Below, one piece after another: positions 34,446 to 41,989 of a stretch of DNA of 64,000 nt. A program made the translations under genes and the position numbers. The stretch covers positions 10,033,001-10,097,000 of the forward strand of contig NZ_CP163439.1 of NCBI RefSeq assembly GCF_041052385.1, in the 5' to 3' direction. The DNA comes from Streptomyces sp. R28 (GTDB lineage: Bacteria > Actinomycetota > Actinomycetes > Streptomycetales > Streptomycetaceae). Below the pieces are notes generated by a model. That model saw nothing but the letters and a program-made list of their open reading frames with translations. It was not told where the DNA came from and ran no database searches. Numbering within the stretch: position 1 is the first letter of the stretch; the number at the start of each line of letters is the position of its first letter.

Positions 34446-35824
34446 CGACTCACTTCCGAAGACAGCGCGGGCAGGTCCAGGATCAGGTCGGCGGCGGCGG
34501 TCCGGCCGCCGGCGGCCTGTTGCAGCGCGGCCAGACGCCGGGCGTTCTCGGTGAACGCGGGGTCGTCGAGCACGCGGGTCAGCTTGTCGAGCACCTCGTC
34601 GGGGTCGACAGTGTGCGGCTTCGACAGCGTGAGCCCCACGCCGAAGCTCTCGGCGCGCACGGCCTGGTCGTAGCAGTCGACCCACAGCGGGCGGGACACC
34701 ATCGGCTTTCCGAAGTGGATGCTCTCCGTGTACGCGTTGCCGCCCGCGTGGGTGAAGAACACCTTCACGTTCGGGTGCGCCAGCACGTCCAGCTGCGACG
34801 GCACCCAGGTCTCGACCCGCAGGTTCCCCGGCAGGTCCGCGGGCAGGTGGGCCTGTTGGTCGCGCGGCAGCTTCCACAGCACCGCGTGCCGGCCCTCCAG
34901 CCGCCTGGCCACCTCCACGAACGCCCGCACCTGCCCGGCCGTGAGCCGGGTGATCGTGCCGAAGCCCATGTAGACCACGGACCCCTGCGCGTCGAGCCAG
35001 GCGGACAGCTCGCCGGGCGGGCACTGCGGCAGTGGCGGCACCAGCGCGCCGACCGTGCGCAGCTTCGCCGGGATGTCGAAGGCGTAGTCCATCTCCGGGA
35101 TCGAGTAGCACAGCACCAGCTCCGACCGCTCCACGCGGCAGAACTGGCCGTACGCCTCAGGGGCGATGCCCAGCTCCGCCCGCACCCGCGCGTCGACCGC
35201 GTTGCGCTCCTTGTTGAACTTCCCGAACGCCATGGCCAGCGTCCGCCACTGGAACAGCCTGTTCTGCCACCGCTGCAGGAACGACATGTCGGCGGGCAGG
35301 CCCGAGTGCGGCACCGGGAAGCCCTTGGGAGTGTGCGAGGGCCCGATCGGCACGGCCGAGGTCAGCAGGTTCGACGGCACGAACGGGTCGCTGAGCACGA
35401 ACGGGATCCCCTTGGAGATGGCGAGCTCCCAGCCGAACTGGCACATGCTCTCCACGACCATCAGGGCCGGCCGGATCTTCTCCACCGCCTCTTCCAGCGC
35501 CCGGTACTTGGGCACCCGCAGCGCGGGCCGGTCGGTCTGCTCGATCACGGCGCGCCGCGCCTTGAACCGCGACCGCTGCGTCACCGCCGCGTACGTGCTG
35601 TCGTCCCAGGTCACCGAGGACATCTCGGAGACGACCTCGCCCAGGGAGAAGAACTCGACGGGGGAGCCGACCGCCGTCGCCGCGACCTCCTCGCGCGCCT
35701 TGTCGTCGGTGGCGAACCACAGGTCGGCCACGCCACGACGGGACAGTTCCTCCGCGAGCACCAACATCGGGTTCAACAGACCGCTCTCGGGCAGGCTGAC
35801 GAACAGGATCGGCCGCTGACTCAT
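34442..35824 (-). CDS. GT1-family glycosyltransferase, probable mycosaminyltransferase
   Basis: 460 aa. The C-terminal nucleotide-sugar domain shows FTHAGGN (357-363) followed by the acidic/Gln region WVDCYDQ (381-387), the GT1 signature. The N-terminal acceptor domain begins LPESGLLNPM; the usual GHxNP histidine is replaced by leucine. ATG 35824 has GAAGGG 7 nt upstream and is the first gene of the minus-strand operon with the sugar aminotransferase, P450 and ferredoxin. By position and partner it corresponds to NysDI/AmphDI/FscMI/PimK, which attach mycosamine to the polyene macrolactone. The sugar is inferred from the adjacent aminotransferase, not from the sequence of this enzyme. Confidence 0.9.
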   Translation of the reverse strand: MSQRPILFVSLPESGLLNPMLVLAEELSRRGVADLWFATDDKAREEVAATAVGSPVEFFSLGEVVSEMSSVTWDDSTYAAVTQRSRFKARRAVIEQTDRPALRVPKYRALEEAVEKIRPALMVVESMCQFGWELAISKGIPFVLSDPFVPSNLLTSAVPIGPSHTPKGFPVPHSGLPADMSFLQRWQNRLFQWRTLAMAFGKFNKERNAVDARVRAELGIAPEAYGQFCRVERSELVLCYSIPEMDYAFDIPAKLRTVGALVPPLPQCPPGELSAWLDAQGSVVYMGFGTITRLTAGQVRAFVEVARRLEGRHAVLWKLPRDQQAHLPADLPGNLRVETWVPSQLDVLAHPNVKVFFTHAGGNAYTESIHFGKPMVSRPLWVDCYDQAVRAESFGVGLTLSKPHTVDPDEVLDKLTRVLDDPAFTENARRLAALQQAAGGRTAAADLILDLPALSSEVSR

Positions 35825-35849
35825 GGCTGCACCCTTCAGGCGGCATGAC

Positions 35850-35909
35850 GGAATCTGGCATGGCGGAATCTGGCACGGCGGGATCTGGCGTGGCGGAATC
35901 TGCTGGTGG
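35850..35909 (-). repeat. 15-bp x4 tandem repeat in the 5' leader of the glycosyltransferase
   Basis: On the plus strand the units read GGAATCTGGCATGGC with small changes at 35850, 35865, 35880 and 35895 (last unit degenerate). They end 26 bp upstream of the start codon, so they are probably transcribed as leader or act as a protein-binding array. Confidence 0.85.
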
Positions 35910-35956
35910 CGCCGAGCCTGCCCGACGCCGTGTGCCGGTGTCGCCGGGTGCGGGCC

Positions 35957-36014
35957 ATGTCGAGGTGAAGCCCTAGAGTTGCCGCCCGCCCGATGTCCAG
36001 GTGATGCCCTAGAA
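35957..36014. promoter_or_regulatory. Pair of direct repeats, candidate operator
   Basis: Two 22-bp copies (35957-35978, 35993-36014) share ATGTCSAGGTGA, then two variable bases or so, then GCCCTAGA. The spacing is 36 bp. A third, weaker copy occurs at 40663-40684 in front of the FAD monooxygenase. This suggests a binding site for a pathway regulator. Confidence 0.5.
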
Positions 36015-36209
36015 CCTCTGTGCTGCGCTTTCGGCACCCCGTCCGCGGCCGCGACGATGAGCACGCGGCCATGGGCCCTTCTGACGGATCTCCGTACCAG
36101 AGGGAGCGGCGTCCGGTGCGGGCTCTCGCGGTGCGGTGAGAGCACCTGACGGGCATCGCGACGCCGCGCGGACTCCGTCGGAAGGGCCCCAGGTGAGAGG
36201 TGCAGCGAC

Positions 36210-38972
36210 ATGACCGGCACGGACCGGCGCGCCGAGGCGGGGTGCACGGGACTGATCGAACGCGACGCCCAGTGGGCCGGCCTCACCGCGCTGCTGTCGG
36301 ACGCCGTCGCCGGATCGGGCCGGGTCGCCCTCGTGACGGGCCCGGTGGCTTGCGGTAGGACCGAGCTGCTGCACCGGTTCGGCGAGCGCTGCGGCGAACG
36401 GTTCGTGTCCGCCACCTGCTCGGCCCTCGAACGCGGCCTGCCCTTCGGCGTGGCCGGCCAGCTCCTGCATGCGCTCGGCGCGCCTGCCCAGGTCAGGGAC
36501 CTGCTCGACGCGGCGACCCGGACCGCGGGACCCGCGACCGCCCACCAACTGCACACGCTGTGCCTGGCGTTGCTCGACCTCGCCGCGGACAGCCCGCTGG
36601 TGATCGCCGTCGACGACGTACAGCACGCGGACCCGCAGTCCCTGCACTGGCTGCTGTCGCTCGTCCCCCGCCTCGGCCGGGCCGGCATCCTGCTGCTCCT
36701 CGCCCGCACGGCGAGCCCCGGCGCCGCCCACTCCCCGCTGCACACCGAGCTGTCACGGCACCCGCACTGCCATGAGATCGGCGTGGCGCCCCTGTCGGAG
36801 GCGGGCATGGCCGACCTGTTCGGCGGCGCCGACGCGGGCCGCGAGGCCATGGCGCTCACCGGGGGGAACCCGCTGCTGGCCCGGTCCCTGCTCGCCGACC
36901 GGCGGACGGCCGGGCCGGACGCGGACGGCGCACCGGCGCCCGGCCCCGGGTTCCGCCGGGCCCTCGTCAGCTGTGTCCACCGCTGCGAGCCGTACGTCGT
37001 GGCGGTCGCCCGCGCGCTCGCCGTCACCGGCGCCCACGCCACCGTCGAGCGGCTGGGCCGCCTCGCCGGCCTCGATGTCGAGGCGGTGCGCTCGGCGCTC
37101 GACCTCCTGACCGACGCCGGGCTGCTGGCCGACGGCCGCTTCCGCACCGACGCCGCCCGCACCGCCGTACTCGACGACATGCCCGCCGACGAACGCGGCC
37201 GGACCCACCGGAGCGCCGCTCTGCTGCTGCACGACGAGGGAGCGCCCGCGACCGAGGTGGCGCCCTACCTGCTGCGCGCCGACGGGGCCGACAGGGCCGA
37301 CGAGAGCTGGGCGGTACCGGTGTTCGAGGAGGCCGCCGAGCACGCGCTGCGCGAGGAACGGATCGACACGGCGCTGCGCTGCCTCGAACGCGCCCACCGC
37401 GCCTGCCCCGAGGCACACCGGCAGGCGGCGATCGCGGCGAAGCTGGTGCGCGTGGAGTCGCGGGTCAACCCCGCCGCCGCGGGCCGCCGGCTCACCACCG
37501 TCACCGACGCGATGCGCGCCGGGCGGCTGTCCGACCTCGATGTGCGCTCCCTGGTGCCGCCCCTGCTGTGGCACGGGCGCGTCGACGAGGCGGCCGAGGC
37601 GATGGAACGGCTGCGGCGCGCCCGGCACCAGCCGGGCACCGCCGACCGGACCACCGAGCTGTGGCTGGCCTGCACCCACCCGCCGCTCGCCCGACGCACC
37701 CGGCCACCCGCCGGGACCGACCGCGACAGCGAACCGGCCGGCCGCACCACCGGCCCGGCACTCAGGGCCGTGACGGCGCTGACGACCGTCCTCACCCAGG
37801 GGCCCGACGAACACGCCGTCACCGACGCCGAGCACGTGCTGCAGGTCGCGCGGCCGAGCGACGGCATGTCCTGGGGGCCCCAGACGGCACTGCCTGCGCT
37901 GCACGCCCTCGTGCACGCCGGCCGCCTCGACCTCGCCCGGTCCTGGTGCGACAAACTCCTCGACGACGCCCGGGCCAGGGACCTCGCCGTGGCACAGGCG
38001 CTCTACGCCGGGGTGCGCGGCGACATCGCCCTGCGCGAGGGCGACCTCGCCGGGGCCCACGCCCACGCCCGCGACGCGCTCACCCTCATGCCCCCGGGCG
38101 GCTGGGGAGTCGCGGTCGGCGTCCCGCTGGGCGTCCTCGTCGAGACGGCGACCAAGCAGGGCAGGCACGAGGAGGCCGCCGCCCACCTCACCCAGCCCGT
38201 GCCCGACGCCATGTTCCGGAGCCGCTACGGCCTGCCCTACCTGCACGCCCGCGGCCACCACTTCCTGGCCACCGACCGGCACTACGCCGCGCTCGCGGAC
38301 TTCCTCTCGTGCGGCGAGCTGATGAACGAGTGGGGCATCGACCAGTCGGTGCTCGTGCCATGGCGTACCAGTGCCGCCGAGGCGTGGCTGCGGCACGGCA
38401 AGAACCGCGACGAGGCCAAACGGCTCCTCAACGAACAGCTCGCCCGGCTCGGCCCGGAGACCTCGCGCACCCGCGGCGTGGCCCTGCGCCTGCTCGCGGC
38501 AACCACCGCGGCCCAGCACCGGCCCCGGCTGCTCGACGAGGCCGTCGCCGTCCTGGAGGAGTGCGGCGACCAGTACGAACTCGCCCGCGCACTGGGCGAC
38601 TTGAGCAACGCGCACCAGGCGCTGCGCGAGCACCGGCGGGCCTGGAGCGTCGCCCGGCGCGCCTGGCACGTGGCGAACGTGTGCGACGCGACGGCGCTGC
38701 GCGACGAACTCCTGCCCAGCCGGCGCGGGCCCGACGACGAGTCACCCGAGGAACAGCCGCCGACCGACCCGATCTCCCGGCTCACCGATGCGGAGAGGCG
38801 GGTGGCGGCGCTCGCCGCGGTCGGCCTCACCAACCGGGAGATCGCCGGCAAGCTGTTCATCACCCCGAGCACCATCGAGCAGCACCTCACCCGGGTCTAC
38901 CGCAAACTCAACGTGAAGTACCGCAAGGACCTGCCGACCGGCCTGCACAGCCATCTGCCGGACACGGCCTGA
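36210..38972 (+). CDS. LAL-family LuxR transcriptional regulator
   Basis: 920 aa, normal for LAL (large ATP-binding LuxR) pathway activators of macrolide clusters. N-terminal ATPase: P-loop GPVACGRT (44-51), with arginine where the family has lysine, and Walker B VIAVDD (131-136). The middle is a helical, TPR-like region. C-terminal LuxR helix-turn-helix at 858-907 (LTDAERRVAALAAVGLTNRE). ATG 36210 follows GAGAGG. It is transcribed divergently from the sugar/P450 operon, and its stop lies 6 bp from the end of the convergent FAD monooxygenase gene. It probably activates the PKS and tailoring genes. I noticed no TTA codon in the gene. Confidence 0.93.
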   Translation: MTGTDRRAEAGCTGLIERDAQWAGLTALLSDAVAGSGRVALVTGPVACGRTELLHRFGERCGERFVSATCSALERGLPFGVAGQLLHALGAPAQVRDLLDAATRTAGPATAHQLHTLCLALLDLAADSPLVIAVDDVQHADPQSLHWLLSLVPRLGRAGILLLLARTASPGAAHSPLHTELSRHPHCHEIGVAPLSEAGMADLFGGADAGREAMALTGGNPLLARSLLADRRTAGPDADGAPAPGPGFRRALVSCVHRCEPYVVAVARALAVTGAHATVERLGRLAGLDVEAVRSALDLLTDAGLLADGRFRTDAARTAVLDDMPADERGRTHRSAALLLHDEGAPATEVAPYLLRADGADRADESWAVPVFEEAAEHALREERIDTALRCLERAHRACPEAHRQAAIAAKLVRVESRVNPAAAGRRLTTVTDAMRAGRLSDLDVRSLVPPLLWHGRVDEAAEAMERLRRARHQPGTADRTTELWLACTHPPLARRTRPPAGTDRDSEPAGRTTGPALRAVTALTTVLTQGPDEHAVTDAEHVLQVARPSDGMSWGPQTALPALHALVHAGRLDLARSWCDKLLDDARARDLAVAQALYAGVRGDIALREGDLAGAHAHARDALTLMPPGGWGVAVGVPLGVLVETATKQGRHEEAAAHLTQPVPDAMFRSRYGLPYLHARGHHFLATDRHYAALADFLSCGELMNEWGIDQSVLVPWRTSAAEAWLRHGKNRDEAKRLLNEQLARLGPETSRTRGVALRLLAATTAAQHRPRLLDEAVAVLEECGDQYELARALGDLSNAHQALREHRRAWSVARRAWHVANVCDATALRDELLPSRRGPDDESPEEQPPTDPISRLTDAERRVAALAAVGLTNREIAGKLFITPSTIEQHLTRVYRKLNVKYRKDLPTGLHSHLPDTA

Positions 38973-38978
38973 ACCGTC

Positions 38979-40601
38979 TCAGACCAGGTGCAGCTGCTCG
39001 CGCAGTTCACCGACCAGCACCGACAGGTCGGCACGGTCCCCGGCGAACCCGAACACATAGTGGTCCGGCCGCACCAGCACCCCCGTCTGGCGGGTCTGCG
39101 CCAGGTAGGGCAGATACGTCCGCTGCACGTCCACCACTTCGTGATCCCGCGCCCGCTTCGGCGGGATCCCCGCCGGCAGGACCCGGACCAGGCGCGTCCC
39201 GATCGACTTGAGGAAGTCGAGGTCGTCCTCGGACAGCGTCTCGTACGGGTCGACGGTCGTGATCAGCTGGAAGCCCCGGCCGACCACCTCGTCGAAGCGG
39301 TCCTTGACCGTGCCGCGCGCCACCACGCCCTGCGGCGACAGCTCACCGGCCCGCGGCGCCACCGACCCCGAGGCGTCACGGCGTACGACGCCGTCCTCCA
39401 GGGCGAACCACGACGGTGACAGCGACGGCGCGTCGGGCCGGGAGTGCAGGCCGATCAGATAGGCGTCGCGGCGTGCGGCGGCCGCGTGGTCGAGTTCGGA
39501 GACGATCCTGCCGACCTCGATGGACATGTCGATGGTGTGCCGCACCTGCCGGGACCGCTCCGCCTGGTACACGTCGAGCAGCGTGTCGCGGGCCGTGCCG
39601 CGCAGCACGAGGTCCAGCTTCCACGCCAGGTTCGCCGCGTCCCGGATGCCCGAGCACATGCCCTGCCCCGCGAACGGCGGCATCAGGTGCGCTGAGTCAC
39701 CGGCCAGCAGCAGCCGTCCGGCCCGCCAGCTGTCGGCGAGGGCCGCCTGGAACGTGTAGACGATGTTGCGGGTCAGATCGGCGTTCTCGGGCGTCACGTC
39801 GTACGGTGCGAGCAGTTGCCACATGCGTTCGTGGGTGCTGAGCTCCTCGACCGACTCGCCCGGCAGCCGCATGAACTCCCAGCGGCGGTGGCCCCGGCCG
39901 GAGGCGACGATCGTGGTCGGCCGGTTCGGATCGCAGATCTGGACGTCGTTGGGGCGGAACGAGCGCGGCTCGTGGAACACGACGTCGACGAGCAGCCAGT
40001 CGTGCGCGAAGCCGAGGTCGGTCAGCTTCGCGCCCATGGCGTCGCGCACGAAGCTGTTCGCGCCGTCGCATCCGACGACGTACGACGCCGTGACCCGCCC
40101 GTCCGCCGGCCCGCCGGCGCCCGGGGCGGTGATCTCGACATGGTCGCCGTGGTCGGTGATCTGCCGCGCCTCGTGCCCGAACAGGGCGGTGACGTTCGGC
40201 AGTTCGGCGACGTGCGCGCGCAGCGCCTTCTCGAACGTCGGCTGATGCATGACGGTGGCGATCGGCCAGCCGTCGCGGCCGGGCTCGTACGGTGCCTCGA
40301 AGCTGAACAGCTCCCGGCCCGCGCCGTTCTGGAACATGTACTGCCCGAGCGGCTCGCCCAGTTCCATCAGCTCGGCGCCGATGCCCGCCGTGGCGAACGT
40401 GCGCGCGGTCTCGCCGTCGAAGGCGACCACGCGCGGGAACGGGTACTGGTTCTCGTACTTCTCCAGGATGACGACCTGCCATCCGCGGTGGGCCAGCAGG
40501 ATGGACAGGACGAGTCCCACCGGGCCGCACCCGACCACCGCGACGTCCGCGGTGAGACCGGAGGCGGCGGGGCCGGAGCGCGCTGCTGAGGACGGCATCA
40601 T
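38979..40601 (-). CDS. FAD-dependent aromatic monooxygenase (MhpA/PHBH-type, group A)
   Basis: 540 aa. It has the N-terminal Rossmann motif GCGPVG followed by a Glu (VVILEK), the DG motif GCDGANSFVRD, the GD motif LLLAGDSAHLMPPFAGQG, and a C-terminal thioredoxin-like extension ending VLVGELREQLHLV, as in 3-(3-hydroxyphenyl)propionate hydroxylases. I chose the ATG at 40601 because GGAG lies 9 nt upstream; the ATG at 40610 abuts GGAG with no spacing. It follows the chorismatase gene on the same strand with a gap of about 97 bp. A likely substrate is the 3-hydroxybenzoyl starter or the aryl end of the product, giving a second ring hydroxyl; this is inferred from family and neighbourhood. Candicidin-type clusters also carry an FAD monooxygenase (FscO) of less clear role. 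Confidence 0.9.
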   Translation of the reverse strand: MMPSSAARSGPAASGLTADVAVVGCGPVGLVLSILLAHRGWQVVILEKYENQYPFPRVVAFDGETARTFATAGIGAELMELGEPLGQYMFQNGAGRELFSFEAPYEPGRDGWPIATVMHQPTFEKALRAHVAELPNVTALFGHEARQITDHGDHVEITAPGAGGPADGRVTASYVVGCDGANSFVRDAMGAKLTDLGFAHDWLLVDVVFHEPRSFRPNDVQICDPNRPTTIVASGRGHRRWEFMRLPGESVEELSTHERMWQLLAPYDVTPENADLTRNIVYTFQAALADSWRAGRLLLAGDSAHLMPPFAGQGMCSGIRDAANLAWKLDLVLRGTARDTLLDVYQAERSRQVRHTIDMSIEVGRIVSELDHAAAARRDAYLIGLHSRPDAPSLSPSWFALEDGVVRRDASGSVAPRAGELSPQGVVARGTVKDRFDEVVGRGFQLITTVDPYETLSEDDLDFLKSIGTRLVRVLPAGIPPKRARDHEVVDVQRTYLPYLAQTRQTGVLVRPDHYVFGFAGDRADLSVLVGELREQLHLV

Positions 40602-40697
40602 GGGGGGCATCTCCGCGGTCGGGAAACGGAATCGATCACGCCTCCCGGATGATAGGGCCGAGGTGTCGAGGTGATTGCCCAGTTGTGCGACAGGGCT
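40602..40697 (-). promoter_or_regulatory. Gap with a candidate operator before the FAD monooxygenase
   Basis: This short gap holds a copy (40663-40684) of the element seen upstream of the regulator: GTGTCGAGGTGA followed by TTGCCCAG. The gene may therefore have its own regulated promoter as well as read-through from the chorismatase. Confidence 0.4.
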
Positions 40698-41726
40698 TCA
40701 GGGGACGATTCCCTCGATCTCCACCAGGAGACCGGAACGGCAGACGTCGACGTTCAAATAGGCGGTCCTCGCGGCGGGTGAGAAATACTCCGAGCACATT
40801 CGTTGTACGACGGGAATGTCCTCGCGGTGGCGCACGTACACCTTGATGTTGTCGAGGTCGCTCAGTCCGGTGCGCCGCTCGATCTCATGGGCGGCGAGAT
40901 TGTCCCGGGAAATGAGGTGGGCGATGTTGTCCAGCGAGAGTTCCACCTGCCTCACCAGATCGCCCTCGTGCAGCGTCTCGTGCCCTCGTATGCTCGCGGT
41001 GCCCGACACGTAGATCTGCCCGCCGCTGCGGTCGGTGTGCGTCTCGGCGAGGTAGGTGGCGCGCGCGAACTTCGGCGGGCGCGGGCCGTACTGCTGCGGG
41101 TAGTGGTAGGCGGACACCTGCTTGGAGTTCTCCACCGAGGTCGGCGCGGCCGACCGGCTGACCAGGAAGTAGAAGGAGATCCCGCCGCCCAGCGCGCCGA
41201 TGCCGGTGGCGGAGGGCACCTCCTGGTCCCCGAAGTGGAACAGCTCGAACGCCTCCGCGCGCCCCCGGCAGAAGTCGCGGTAGACCTCCAGGCCGTCGGC
41301 GTTGTCCCCATTGATGTCGGCCACGAAGTTCCACATCCGGAAGCAGTTCTTGTAGCCGAGGCCGTCCATCAGCTCCAGCGCGGTGCAGTACGCGGCACGG
41401 GTGGCTTCCGTATAGCGACCGGCCTGGGGGATGCGGCCGACCACGATCAGATACTCGCCGTCGTGCGCGTAGGCGACCTCCCGCACCACTCCGGTCTCCA
41501 CCGGCCGGTCGGTGGTCCACACCTCGGCGAACGCCTCGTCCGCCGTGTGCGCCATGTGCAGGTCGATCGTCAGCGCGCCGTTCTCGATGCCCGGCTCGGT
41601 CGGCTCGGTCGTGTAGTTGACGACTCCGAGGACGTTCCCGCCGAGCACCGCGTCGGTGACATCGGCCGGATTCATGAAAGTGGAGGAAGGAAGGCCGAGG
41701 CCGACCGCCGGATTCACCTGCGTCAT
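40698..41726 (-). CDS. Chorismatase, Hyg5 type (3-hydroxybenzoate synthase)
   Basis: 342 aa, full length for the FkbO/Hyg5/XanB2 family, which splits chorismate into pyruvate and a cyclohexadiene or aromatic acid. The C-terminal block has Cys329 and Glu336 (CRSGLLVE), and residue 242 in SGTAS is glycine. With a constant offset of two these fall on Gly240, Cys327 and the catalytic Glu334 of Hyg5 as I recall them, the set that separates 3-hydroxybenzoate formers from FkbO-type enzymes (Ala at the glycine position). Start ATG 41726 has AAGGG 10 nt upstream. It is divergent from the loading PKS, which begins with an acid:CoA-ligase domain, so its product is the obvious starter unit. The family call is firm; the 3-hydroxybenzoate product is likely but not proven. 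Confidence 0.9.
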   Translation of the reverse strand: MTQVNPAVGLGLPSSTFMNPADVTDAVLGGNVLGVVNYTTEPTEPGIENGALTIDLHMAHTADEAFAEVWTTDRPVETGVVREVAYAHDGEYLIVVGRIPQAGRYTEATRAAYCTALELMDGLGYKNCFRMWNFVADINGDNADGLEVYRDFCRGRAEAFELFHFGDQEVPSATGIGALGGGISFYFLVSRSAAPTSVENSKQVSAYHYPQQYGPRPPKFARATYLAETHTDRSGGQIYVSGTASIRGHETLHEGDLVRQVELSLDNIAHLISRDNLAAHEIERRTGLSDLDNIKVYVRHREDIPVVQRMCSEYFSPAARTAYLNVDVCRSGLLVEIEGIVP

Positions 41727-41989
41727 CGAAGAACGCCCTTCTCGGGATCAGGAAATCGATCGGCCTCATTCGTAGCACCCGCAGTACGGGCATTTCGGGC
41801 CCGCCCGGCGTGGACCTTTGGAGCTGCGTGCGGATAGGGGGGTCATAGGGGTGGTTCCGCCCGGTGCCCCGGATTCGATAGGGGGAGCCCTTCCGGCGGC
41901 CCGAGGACTCGGATTTTTCCTACTTGTTGTTCGGGCATGCTCGACGTCAGCATCGCGCCTGTCGCCCGTAATGAGGGAGCGTCGTCGGA
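41727..41989. promoter_or_regulatory. Divergent promoter region between chorismatase and loading PKS
   Basis: 263 bp without a gene. The central part has three ATAGGGG heptamers on the plus strand at 41834, 41845 and 41878. The first two are 11 bp apart and the third is 33 bp further, that is, on the same helical face. The loading PKS start is preceded by GAGGGAG. Confidence 0.6.
41834..41885 (+). promoter_or_regulatory. Phased ATAGGGG heptamer repeats, candidate activator site
   Basis: Heptamer-4 bp-heptamer spacing (11 bp period) is the layout of SARP/OmpR-type operators. The third copy is exactly three further periods away. The two promoters it would serve supply the starter acid and the enzyme that loads it. 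No SARP gene is in the window; the LAL regulator is. Confidence 0.5.

Larger units (their letters stand above)
35825..36209. promoter_or_regulatory. Divergent promoter region between the sugar operon and the LAL regulator
   Basis: 385 bp without a gene. The left side, in the leader of the glycosyltransferase, holds four 15-bp tandem repeats (35850-35909). The middle holds two direct copies of a TGTCSAGGTGA/CCCTAG element 36 bp apart (35957-36014). The right side carries the GAGAGG ribosome binding site of the regulator. I could not identify sigma-factor boxes with confidence. Confidence 0.6.

Noticed and set aside
35840..35876. Possible leader peptide encoded by the repeats before the glycosyltransferase (MPDSAMPDSVMPP...)
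   Set aside because: It has no ribosome binding site, and its frame runs on as nonsense through the glycosyltransferase gene.
35825..37180. Upstream extension of the glycosyltransferase frame into the regulator gene
   Set aside because: No ribosome binding site or homology; ATG 35824 has GAAGGG at good spacing and begins the expected glycosyltransferase fold.
36210..38972. bldA-type TTA control of the regulator
   Set aside because: I looked for in-frame TTA codons in the regulator and found none by eye; the few TTA triplets noticed in the PKS genes are out of frame.
40602..40610. ATG at 40610 as start of the FAD monooxygenase
   Set aside because: GGAG directly touches this ATG; the ATG at 40601 has a normal 9-nt spacing. 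The difference is only three residues, so it is not excluded.
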